64,000 nt of DNA, from contig CM019699.1 in NCBI GenBank assembly GCA_009760885.1, forward strand, positions 42,358,268 through 42,422,267, given 5' to 3'. Below the pieces are notes generated by a model, which saw only the letters and a list, made by a program, of their open reading frames with translations, did no database searches and was not told where the DNA came from. Source of the DNA: Achatina immaculata (lineage: Eukaryota > Mollusca > Gastropoda > Stylommatophora > Achatinidae). Within the stretch, counting starts at the first letter, position 1; each line of letters starts with the position of its first letter. Below are positions 21,401 through 33,400 of this stretch, piece after piece. The position numbers were made by a program, and so were the translations under genes.

Positions 21401-24400
21401 AAATGTTTTCGTAATAAAATATTAAATTTTTACACATCACATCCTTGGATATCAGTATTCGTAAGCATTTCCATGGTTTCATTCCTGTGTAAGCCTTTAC
21501 CAGGAGAGTTTTTAAAATAATAAATTTCCAAACAGAATGTTACTATAAAATGTCTGGTTTTGTTAGTGTGACCTATAAACATGGAGCTTGTATATATGTG
21601 ATGAGACCTAGAAATCGATGAGACCTAGACATCTATAAACATGGCACTGATATATAATTGAAATGACCCAGAAATCTATAAACATGGAGCCAGGGTATAT
21701 TTGAGACCTAGAGGTCTATAATCAAGGATCTGATATATATTTGATGAGACCTAGATATCTATGAACATGAATCCGGCATATATATTTGAGCTGGCCCAGA
21801 GAACTATAACATTGTGCAGATATATTTTTGATGAGACTCAGTCGGTCAGTCATTTGCATGTCCCTCGAAGAACTTTGCCTCTGTAACAGCTCTCCTGTAC
21901 GCCTCTCATGTGTAAGCTTGATGCCATGCTGCTGGTGCATCCATGTGCAGATTATCAGCGCCTTTTTATTATTGGTCCTTTAAATGATCTCAATATTCAT
22001 GAAACCAAATTACCTATAAAATAGCACTGCCACACATTTAATGAGACTACCATGTCACTTTGACCACAGAATACCATATAATGACAGCAACAAAGATCAC
22101 TCGCAAGAGTTTTCCATGTTGCACAGTGCAAGGCCTTGACAGATCAATCACTGAGTCTGAAAAAAAAAATGTGGGGGTAATCATCAAGTGCAGTTTCTTG
22201 TGCTGAACCGTCTTCACGCACGTGCCTAGTAAAAGACTCCTACTTCAAGTCAGAAAGCTAAAAACTGCCATAGTCGTCTCACACCAGGGGTGAATCTTGA
22301 AGGCTATGCATGTCACAGTACCTCTGCTCTAGAGGTCGGTCACGTCCCAAACACGCCCATGCTGGGATAATATGCCTAAACTGGCTCAACCCAGGGGTGG
22401 AAGTCACTAGTGGCGAGGATTCGTCCTCCTGGACAAAAGCTCCATCCTGGTCACAACTAGGAAGGGTAGCGGCCACGACCGCAAAATGCTGAAGTCGGAG
22501 ACACTGGTCCAGGGCAGTCTAGATAGGCAACCACCTCTCACCCGGCGGGGATGTTTGCGTATCCTAATCACGCTGAGGTTTTCCGGTGAGAAAGTCCAAC
22601 TCTGGACTGAATGGGCAACCACCTCACCCGGCAGTGATACACGGTTATCTCAAAACACGTCGAGGTTTTCCGGTGAGAAGGTCCAACTCTGGCCTGGGTG
22701 GGCTACCGCCTCTCACCCAGCGGGGATGCACTGATATCCTAAACACGTCGAGGTCTTCCGGTGAGAAGGTCCAACTCTAGACTAAACTGGTGCAACGAAA
22801 ACCACAGTGTCACGCAATCCGCTTCTGAGACCCACCAAGAATACAGGCTAAAGCCCTGCGATACTCTGAACCCCTTGTGGCCCTCTTGTGGATCTAGTGT
22901 GGTCCTTTTGGGGACCACACAGGGGACCACGGGACCTAACGAGGACCACAGGCGTAAATTCAATAGGATCACAGTGTGGTTTTGGTGGTAGAAGCGAACG
23001 AAGAAGAAGACTACAGAATCACTACAAAAATCATTTCAGATTATGACTAAAAATATTAGATAGCCCAATTTTTATGAAGTTTTATCAAGACTTCTTCATT
23101 GTTCACCCTCAGAAGGCCGGTGGTTGCATTTTATCATGGTTATACGCCAGTTGGCCCAACACATCCAACTTTGGCTTGACACATTTTAAAGATTGGGTTC
23201 GTCTTCCCACTGCAATTCCTATTCACTTAGCCAGGCTGCTGTCAGTTTCTAGGGCATCATTGGGTGTTGGCAACTATGGTTTGTCAGCCACGATGCAAGC
23301 AGTCGGATATGAGTCTCTGACAACTGGCTTATTCAGCTTGAGTGTGTCCATTTAATGAAGTAATATAGTTGATTAGTGTAACAGGATTCTCGGTGTGATT
23401 CAGTCTTCTGCTTTTCTACGTGTTGAATGTAAACTTGTTGCTCATCTCTCTGTAAATTTCCACTATTGTCCACTGGAATAGTGTCCTTTCTGTTTACGAC
23501 AAGTGTTGACATTATCAATTACTGTTAATATTTTATCTTATCTAATCTACAACTATTCTACATTGTTTGCGTCTGTTTTGTTGTTCACTTCATAGGCTTA
23601 CTTGCTCCCAGGTTCATTCTCTCTCAGTGGAAATAGTAATACAGAAGCAGCAACTTTACAGTTGAAATGACTTAATGATGCACAGGGTGATGATGAGTCA
23701 AAAAGCATCAACAAAATCCATGGACACAAGATTGGACATCTCCATGATATATGTTCCCGGCAGACTACTGTCGCCATCAGAACAACCTAATACACTCTGT
23801 TCTATATCTTTCACTAAACATTTCTAACAGACTAATCTACATCTATCTCAGACGATACACTAAACACAACTGTCCCTCGGTCATATGATTTCTCTCTCAC
23901 CTCACGTTTTTCCTGTCATACCTTAACCATTACCCTCGTGCAACCCGAGACAAAACAGATGGACTCTACACACAGACAGCTGATTACTTTAGAAGATAAC
24001 TCATTTTATATTAATTTTTACAATTCTCAGATGAGTTATCTATTGTACGTCCTAACATTCAATATACTGCTATATTAGCACAAACTGATTTCTGGCATCT
24101 TTGGCCTATTTATGTGATTTACAGATATCCCAAGGTTATTAACTTCTGTTGTTCTTTATTTCACAGGTCGTCCTAAGGGTGGTCAAGGAAAGAACAAAAA
24201 GAAAACAAAAGATGCAAACAAACCCAAGCGAGCAACTTCTGCTTATTTCTTCTTTTTGGCACAATGTCGGAAGGAAGCCACAAAGGCTGGCAAGCCCCCT
24301 ACAAAAGTAAATGCCAGATTTTCTTTATTAACACTTATTTTTCTTTAGTTGTACATGAATTATTTCTTCTATACTGATCAACTGAACCAAACACATCACT

Positions 24401-27400
24401 TCATCCTAGACTTTATCATTTCCATTTTGTATCCTTTTCTCTCTCAGACCACCACCATCATTCTTCCATCCAAATTAGACACCAAAAACTACCTTGTTTT
24501 TTTACTGTTCCTTCATTAAATGATTTTATTTTTGTAGGTCTATTTAGCTGTTTGTGTTTTGGCTGTAATGGCACATTTATACAGGGTCCAGCATAAAGCT
24601 GGATTTTAAAAATGGAAAATAAATAAGTGCTATACATGTTTTTGGTAAAAAAAAAAAATGAAATAAAACTCAGAAAAGTGGGTATTTTTATTATTACTGA
24701 CAATCATATTTAAGTTTTGAAAATTCCGCCGGTTTGATGACCACCATTACATTTGATACATTCAGCCAGGGGCCTGGAAAATTCCTGCATAACACCATTT
24801 AATGTGTTCAAAGGGATGTTTTGAATGCAGTGTCGAATTCGATCTTTTAGGTCTGCAATTGACTATGGTTGACTAGCATACACTGTGTTCTTGAGATACC
24901 TCTACAAAAAAGTCTGCGGCCGATAAATCTGGTGACCTTTGCTGGCCAATGAATATCCCCAAATCTGGAAATAAGATGATGGGGAAATGCTTGTCGCAGC
25001 ATGGCCATGGACTGACGGGCTGTGTGGGCAGATGCTCCATCATGTTGAAACCATATTAGTCTCTTATTTCTTTTGGTCCAGTCTGGAATGAAGTATTCAT
25101 TTATCATCTGCACATAAAGATAACTATTAACAGTAAGGGGATGCCAGGTGTCAAAGCGTTCCTAACAGCTGATCGCTGAGGGCTACTCAGCAATGCATTG
25201 CGGACTTCTTGAATTCGTTCAGGTGTCTGTTGGACGACCAGTAGACTTGTTATTAAGGCAATTAGTGGTTTCCTTAAATTTTTTGACCCACGTCAAAATT
25301 GTTTTGTCCTCCGATCGGGAATATTATCATGGGGATGCAACTTTCGTTGTACAGTAATAGACAATTCTCCACTTTTTAAAATGTTTCAACGGTGAATGGT
25401 TGATGTTGTGTTTGCCAAGAAGCCATTGTTAAAAATGACCATTTGTCTGCTTCATCTCTGACATCATGTTTTTTTTTTTTTCATACGTATTTAGTTTCTG
25501 CGCACTACGTCAATTAAATCCAACTATGCTTTATGCCGGACCCTGTACAATGTTAACCATAGTGGCAAGCTTGTAAATGTATTTTGACAAGACAGTTCCT
25601 TATGTGATTCACTTGAATTTGAAGACCCACACTCACTGTATTTGTGGAAGTGTGTACCGTTATTAATCAGATTTAACTGGCTGTTGATAGTTTCATTTTT
25701 CATCTCCTGAAAGATTGCTGAATTCACCAAAGAAGCATCAGAGAAGTGGAGGGCATTATCGGCTGACAAGAAGAAGCCTTTTGAGGCCGCAGCAGCAGAA
25801 GAGAAGAGACGATACGAGCATGAGGTTTGTTAGGATATGGTTAATTTATTGAGATATGAACATGAGGTTAGTTTGTTGCGATATGGTTGATTTATTGAGA
25901 TATGATGAACATGATGTTAGTTTGTTGGGATATGAGCATGTGGTTAATTTGTTTAGATAGGAACACTTTTTTTTTTCTCAAATAGCATGAGATGAGTCTG
26001 TCATTCATTGTGCACTTTCCAACACCTAACTGTTTACAGCTTCACCTTACAGACTTTCCATTGTCACCTCTGTTTAACACTGTTGTCTTAGCTTCAGTTG
26101 TTAAAATGTTACATTTCTATAAAGAGTTAATGCACTGCACACAACTGGTCACTAAAGATGGCACTAAGACCCTTCCTCTTCCTGCAGGAAATGCAGTGGA
26201 GCTAGATGGACAGAAGACTCCTATCCATTACTCACACATTGTGCACTGTATTTATGTGCCATGTCCCCATGTCTTTTCCTGAGTATGAGCATATATCACA
26301 TATTGTGACAGAGTCAGGAACTGTTTGAAGAAACAACTGTCAGCAGTTAAAGAAGACCAGATAAAAGGAAGTGTGCTATAGGTATCAGACTAGGTACAGC
26401 TTCTGGCCCAAACATTCTCTCATGATTTCTGGTCTCCTGATTATTTCTCTGCCTGCCCATCTTGTACATCATATTCCTACACAGCTGGGAGCTGCACTAA
26501 GTATCCCTTTAATTTAGAATATGTACATTTCACAGTTGCTTACATGTAGATTTTGCTAAAATTTTTTGAATATGCTGCACTAATTACAAAATATTTTTTG
26601 GAGTTTTTCTTTTCCAGTCTATGTATCTGGAGTAAAGGGCAGTTATATAAATTAGGAAAGGGTTCTCCAGTTTCTTGCAATCTAAACCTGTCATGGAATG
26701 TCATTACTAATAATTGTAACAACTTACACAAAGAGAGCTACAGTATTTGGAGGGGGGGATATTTTTATCTTCTTTTTAGGATACTGAAAATGAAATTTGT
26801 GACAAAATTCATTATTAGAAAATACATGAATCATTTTTCATAGCTGTCTGGAAAGTTTTGGAACTGATAGATTTCTACAGTACTTGACTTAACACTGGCA
26901 GAATTTATTGATTATATATTGAACTCCACTACACCATGTCTAGGAGTGTTGCTAAAAGTTAGAGCAAATTTCCCTTGCTAGAGAAATCTCTATGGCTCCA
27001 CAATGTCCACATGGTTCTATTGTCTATATGTTGTCCATTAATGATGTTAATATGCCATACGTAGGTCTTGTATTTGGTTGAAAAGAATGCAAACAGGATA
27101 GAGCATACTGGCATGTCTGCCATTGTGTATTGATCTAGAAATACAGCAGACCATAGCCATGACATGAATGTCACTAAAACACAGCCATACTGTGGGTTTA
27201 TTTAATCTTTATCTGCTTACAGCTTTGTGAAGATAAAATGATGAACTATTTACTTTTTGTTTCAGATGGCTGCTTATAAAGGCAAAAGTGTGGACCCCAA
27301 CAAACCAAAGCGACCACAGACTGCTTATTTTCTTTTCTTGAGAGACTTCCGTGCCAAGAATGCAAATAAGGGCATTGAACACAAAGAACTGCTTAAAATG

Positions 27401-30400
27401 GGTAGGTGCTACATGGAAAGTATCCAAAGCAATAAATGCTACATCTTTGTATGTATTGTATAGGTGGTTTTAGGTGAATGTGTTTGTGTGGTGAATATAA
27501 TCGTCATCTGTATTCTTGGAGCATAGAAGCATCAGCAAAGGTTCCCCAACCAATCCTGTCTTGAACAAGTCAATTTAATCACTGACTAGTACAGTCACTG
27601 CCCAGAAGGAAAGCAGTGGTAAACTACCTTCTGGAAATATACCAAGAAACCCAAACAGCAACATGGAAGGTCAGATCTGGTGACAAGTCCTGCAGGCCAG
27701 ATAGATTTAATTTTAACACTAGGGAAGAGTGTGAGGCAGAGGTCAGTACTAGTAATTGTGATGACGGACAAAATCCTGACAGCGTTACTAAAGAAAACCC
27801 CTGCATCAATCTAAAAAGAAAAATAAGAGGAACATGGAATATGAGAAGTATGTATGAGGGGAAAGTATCAAATAATAAGTGAGATGGAAAGTGGAAAGAA
27901 TGAGGATACACATTTTGGGGGTCTGCGAACATCGATGGGAATGATTAGGAAGAAAGAAGTGGCTTTTTATTTGGACAGATTAACATAAAAGCATTAGTAG
28001 GTACAATCCAGTAAGTGATAGAATCCTCACTATCAGACTAAAGGCACCCCTAGAAGTGTAAAAGTTATCCAGATATATGCGCATACATCAGCAATGGAAG
28101 GAGAGGAAGTAGAAGACTTTTATAAGACTGCAAACGACGACAGACCGGATACGAAAAAATGATATTGTATTAATAATTGGCGATTTTAATGTAAAAATTT
28201 ATACAGAAAGAGTAGAAGATGGATGTGTTTTGGAAAAATTTAGTATAGGACATAGAAATGAGGCAGGTGACAGTCTAATGGCGTTTTGCATGGAAAATGA
28301 GCTAATGGTCACTAACACAGTCTTTAGACAATATCTAAGTAGACTTTACATGCAGACATCGCCTGATGGGAAAACCAAGATTCAAATAGATTACATTTTA
28401 GTGCAAAGAAGGTGGAGATCAAGCATAACTTCAGCAAAAACTCAGGTGGTGACTGTGATATGGACCATGAGTTATTAATAGCAGGTATGAAGATAAAGAT
28501 AAAAAAGACATTTAGGGGATCAAGACCACTCTGCTTTGATCTTACAAAAATACCAGAACAAGAAAGAATAGAAGTGAAGAATTGTGTTGAGACACTGATG
28601 GCTGTACAGGAGGAGATGACATCTGATGAATTGACCAAAGATATCTTTATAGCGGCAACTAAAGATATGGTTCCTATTTAAAAAAAAACAAAACAAAAGA
28701 ATGGATTACAACAGTCACATTAGAACTAATAAAACAAGGCAGAGAAATGAAGATAAAATTGGTTGTAATGATTTTTATTGCCAGAGGTGGGGTGGAGAAT
28801 TCGCTCTCCACTCCAGTGGCGTGCGTCTCAAAAAGCCTCTGGCATTGACTGCCAGAGGCTTTTTGAGACGCTCCTGGCCTTCTTGTGGCAGAACTGTTTA
28901 AACTGACAGGAGAAGGGGCGAAGGCGAATATCTGGCACGTTTGGTAGCTCATCTATCGCTGCTGGCAAGATTCTTCAGCTGCCGTGCGTGTAGTGGTGCT
29001 CCTTCCGGCCAATGAAGAAAGGTGCAAATGGGGTTGCCGCGCAACACCACTGCGGGAAAAAGTGGTAGAAAGGATAAAACGAAGCAAACAGTCAAAAGTA
29101 AAGGTTGCTGTGTGGTGCCAATGTGAAAAGGTGAAGGGAAGGATAAAGTGAAGTTTAATTGGTATGTCCAGTTGTATCGCTGCAAGAGCTACACATACTA
29201 AGGCACATTTGCTCTAGAGGCCGGCCACGTCCGAAAATACACCTACACTGGTGAAATATGCCTAAACCGGCATATGCCGGGGTGAAACTTGCTGGCTAGG
29301 CATGTCGTGCCACCTCCGCTCTAGAGGTCGGTCACGTCCCAAACATGCCCATACTGGGATAATATGCTTAAACCGGCTCATCCCAGGGGTGGAAGTCATT
29401 AGTGGCAAGGATCCATCCTCTTGGACAAAAGCTCCGTCCTGGTCACAACTAGGAAGGGTAGCGGCCATTACCAAAAAATGCTGAAGTTGGAGACACTGGA
29501 CCATAGCAGTCTAGATAGGCAACCACCTCTTACCCGATGGAGATGTATGCGTATCCTAATCACGCTGAGGCTGTCCAGTGAGAAAGTCCAACACTGGACT
29601 GGATTGGCAACCACCTTTCACACGGCGGTGACACATGGGTATCTCAAAACACGTCAGGGTTTTCCGGTGAGAAAGTCCAACTCTGGCATGGGTGGGCTAC
29701 CACCTCTCACCCAGTGGGGATATACTGATATCCAAAACACGCAGAGGTCTTCCGGTGAGAAAGTCCAACTCTATGCTAAACTGGTGCAACGAAAACCACG
29801 GTGTCATGCAATCCCGCTTCAGAGACCCACCAAGAATACAGGCTCTAGCCCTGCAATACTCTGAACCTCTTGTGGTCCTCTCGGAGATCTCCTTTCGGGG
29901 ACCACAGGACTTAACAAGGACCACAGTCGTAAATTCAGTGGGATCACAGGGCGGTCTTGGTGGTAGAAGCGAAAGAAGAAGAGGCAGATAAAATTCAAAG
30001 TGACAAATAACAACAGGGAGGAATGTAAATCTTTAACAAAAGAAATAAGAAGAAACATAAGGGACAAAAAAAAATACATGCAGGATTGTTGTGACAGAGT
30101 AGAATGACATCAGAAGTGTGGAATAGATAGTGGTATGTTTAAAGAAATGAAGATATTGACAAGAAGTGTCACTCCTAAACTAAATGTAATTTGTGACAAG
30201 ATGGGAAAGGTCTTGACAGAGACAGGAAATTCTAGAAAGATGGAAGGAGTATTACAGAGCAATGTATGATACAACTGAATGTGACAAAAATCAAGTGTTG
30301 AGTATTATTGGAGGAGAGAGAACTCGAACCAACAATTGAAGCAGTTTTATGGGCAATAAAGAGTGTGAAAATGGTAAGCCACCAGGATGTCATGAAATAA

Positions 30401-33400
30401 CAGCTGAACTCATTAAGGCGGGAGAAAAGGAATGTGCTACTATGTAATATGCACTATGTAAAAAGATATGGCATTCAGGTATTTGGCCAAAAGAATGGAA
30501 AAGAACTGTATCCATACCATTGCCAGAAAAGAGTAACTTGAAATCTTGCACAAACTAAAGAACTGTTGCCCTGATTAGTCATGCCAATAAAATTGTGTTA
30601 AAAATCATAATGGGTATGGTTCAAAAGAAAATAGAAGAAATCAGTATGGTCCAAGCTGGTTTTAGACAAGGAAGAGGAACAAAAGATCATATTTTCAACA
30701 TATGATTAATAATAGAGAAATGCAGAGAATTTAATGTGAATTTATATTTTTCTTTTATAGACTTCAAAAGCATTTAATTATGTAGATGAAAAAATTTAGG
30801 GAAATAATGGAATTTCCAACACATGCGATACAGTTAATATCACTGCTTTATCTAGCCCAGCATCCTCTTTACACACAGCCTTGTGCTGTTGCAAAGTTTT
30901 GGCAGGTTGAGGTTTTATAGTAAAATAACAGATCTCACCCTAATTTTCTCTCTCTCTCGCGCACACACACACCCACCCACCCACCCCAATGCCGATGGGA
31001 GCTGAAAATGGATGTAAACGTCATCAATAGTGTTACTACTCATCTCTTGACCCTAAAAACTATGGACTTGACACTATCTGTCATTTTTTAATTATATTTA
31101 CTTGTCACCACCACCCCACTACATCTCCCTATGTCGATGAGGGCTGACTAAAAGACCATCAAAATTATTTGCACTTATTATCACCTTTCAATCCCAGAGA
31201 GCATAGGCCTCGGATAAAGGCTCTCCAGTCATCCCTGTCCTTGGAATTATTCTCTACTTCTTTCCATGTGCGACCCTTGTTTCTGAGCACTGTCATAATG
31301 TCTCTTCTCCAAGTAAGACTAGTTGTCCATGGGAGAAACATGGCGATCTCAAATCTTTATCTCTCTCTTCCCCTCACTCCTCTTTCCCTTCTCCACTCTC
31401 TGTTCCCCTCTCTCCCTTTTCCTCCGTCTCCATCTTCTCTCCCTCACTCCCTCTCTGTATAAGTACAGTATAGAAAGTATAAAGTAAAGTCTTTTGCAAA
31501 TTCATTATAGTATTAATTGAACTCAAACTTGATTATAAGCATTTTTAGTTTCACCTCCAGAAGCAAGAATAAGTAAATTCTTGGGTGAACCCACCCTTGA
31601 GCAAGCAACAAAGTTGTCCATGTGAGAAACATGGCGATCTCAAATCTGTCTCTCTCTGTCCCTCTCTCTCTGTGCAGAATATTTGTAGAATGTCTAGAAC
31701 AGAGTGAAAGTTGTATGATAAAGGGCAGAACGTCAGATGGGCCTGTGTGCCCAATTCTTAACCTTTTGGAAATAAAGATCAGTCAATCAATCTCTCCCTA
31801 CCTCTCTCGCTCTCTCCCCCTCCCTCTCTCTCCCTATATAATATTTATAAACTCTGTGAACTCTTATTCTTGATGACTGAAGACATTAGTGTTCTTTACT
31901 ATTATATTTTTGCTAAAGATGTTCTTGATTAATACCAACTTTATCTTCACACACATCCAGATTTTGTTGTTTAGGTTTCAAAACATTGCCACTTCACTAA
32001 CCAGAGGAAGTCCGATGAAATGTTCTATACAGAATTCATTTAATTCTGACAAATAAGTTCAAGATGTATCGTTGATAACATCACTCGGATTAAATCACTT
32101 AATCATTTGTTCAAAATATCAAACTATCATATTCATAATATTCTACACTTGATACAAGAACATTTCCTATCTCAGTATTATATCACATCTGCAACACGTG
32201 GTCAACTAGTTTCTCATCTAAAATCACTGTACTCAGAGTTTCAAAAGTGTCAATTCTTCTTAATCACTTGAATCACTTGGAAACCATCTTCCATCTAACA
32301 CTACTTCTAATTTTATATTATCTCGTCCTCTTTCTTCTCTTGTCTGTCTTCTGATTTCTTCTGAGTTTTCCTCTGCCATCTCTCAATCGCAGTGTACTAA
32401 CGAGCAAAGTCTACTTGCCTCTTCTCTGGACTTCTGTTCTTCTCTCTCATCTAATGGCTTCTCGGCTGTTCTGGTCAAACCTTCTTTCTTCACTCTTGGT
32501 TGTCCATGTACACTGACCATCCTTCTTGCATTCTGGTCAGTCTCTACTTGCCAGGCCGATGGTGTTCTGACCATCACCCTCCTCAGTCTCCTCTCTTCTA
32601 CTTCATTTCCTTCTTGGTTCTTCCTCCCTCCTGTCTCTCCACTCACCTTTTTATCTTCAAGTGCAGCTTGATGGATTAACCAGTAAGTATTTTGGCGCCA
32701 CTCTTCAGATGTCCACTGGTTCCCATGAGTGTTCTGATTGTCCACCATTCAAAGTGCACTGCGACTTATATTTATGTCGTAAGTCAACTGTCTCATAGGC
32801 CATGCCTCTAAATATTTAATTGGTCAGCTGGCTGAGTTGGTCACTCCTTTATTTAAAAACCATGTGCAATAGCATCCTAACTCGTGTCAGTTTCATCTAT
32901 ACAATTATTTACCTAAGTCATTATCTTGCTCTTTCATGTCAATTTTATTGTGTCCTGGCTTTTTCATTGGGTCTGCCTTTTCTGTTGTTTACACATGTCA
33001 GCGTCCAGTCACGGCTTCATTATCACTGGACCATGCTACTATGTGGCGTCCTTTTGTATTATCTATCAGGGTCACTGAATCTTGTCTTTTTTCTATTCAC
33101 TGTTTACCTTTGTCTGCATCTTGTTCTAGTGTCATGGAAGTTTTATACCTTTCTCTTCTGTTCCTACTTACATTTCTCTGTCGCTATTCGATGTTACTAT
33201 TTTGTTTACAGTATTTTTTCATAATTATATTCATTAATAATAAAAGTAATCATTACTTGCAAGGTCATGCTACATTTAATCTGAAAAGCTAATTTGAAAA
33301 AATAAGAAAAAGGCACACTGTCACTGAGCAATGCTGAGTTGCCTGATGTTTTCGTTACCACTGCAAACAGTTCAGGATCTTGTGTTGGATCAGGCACCTC

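Noticed and set aside
26553..26843. Possible extra exon in HMGB intron 3
   Set aside because: HMG box continuity from residue 85 to 86 across exons 3 and 4 is complete without it.
32383..32748. 121-codon charged minus-strand frame
   Set aside because: It is a low-complexity CT/GA-rich region with no domain and no splice context. It may be Helitron interior but is unsupported.
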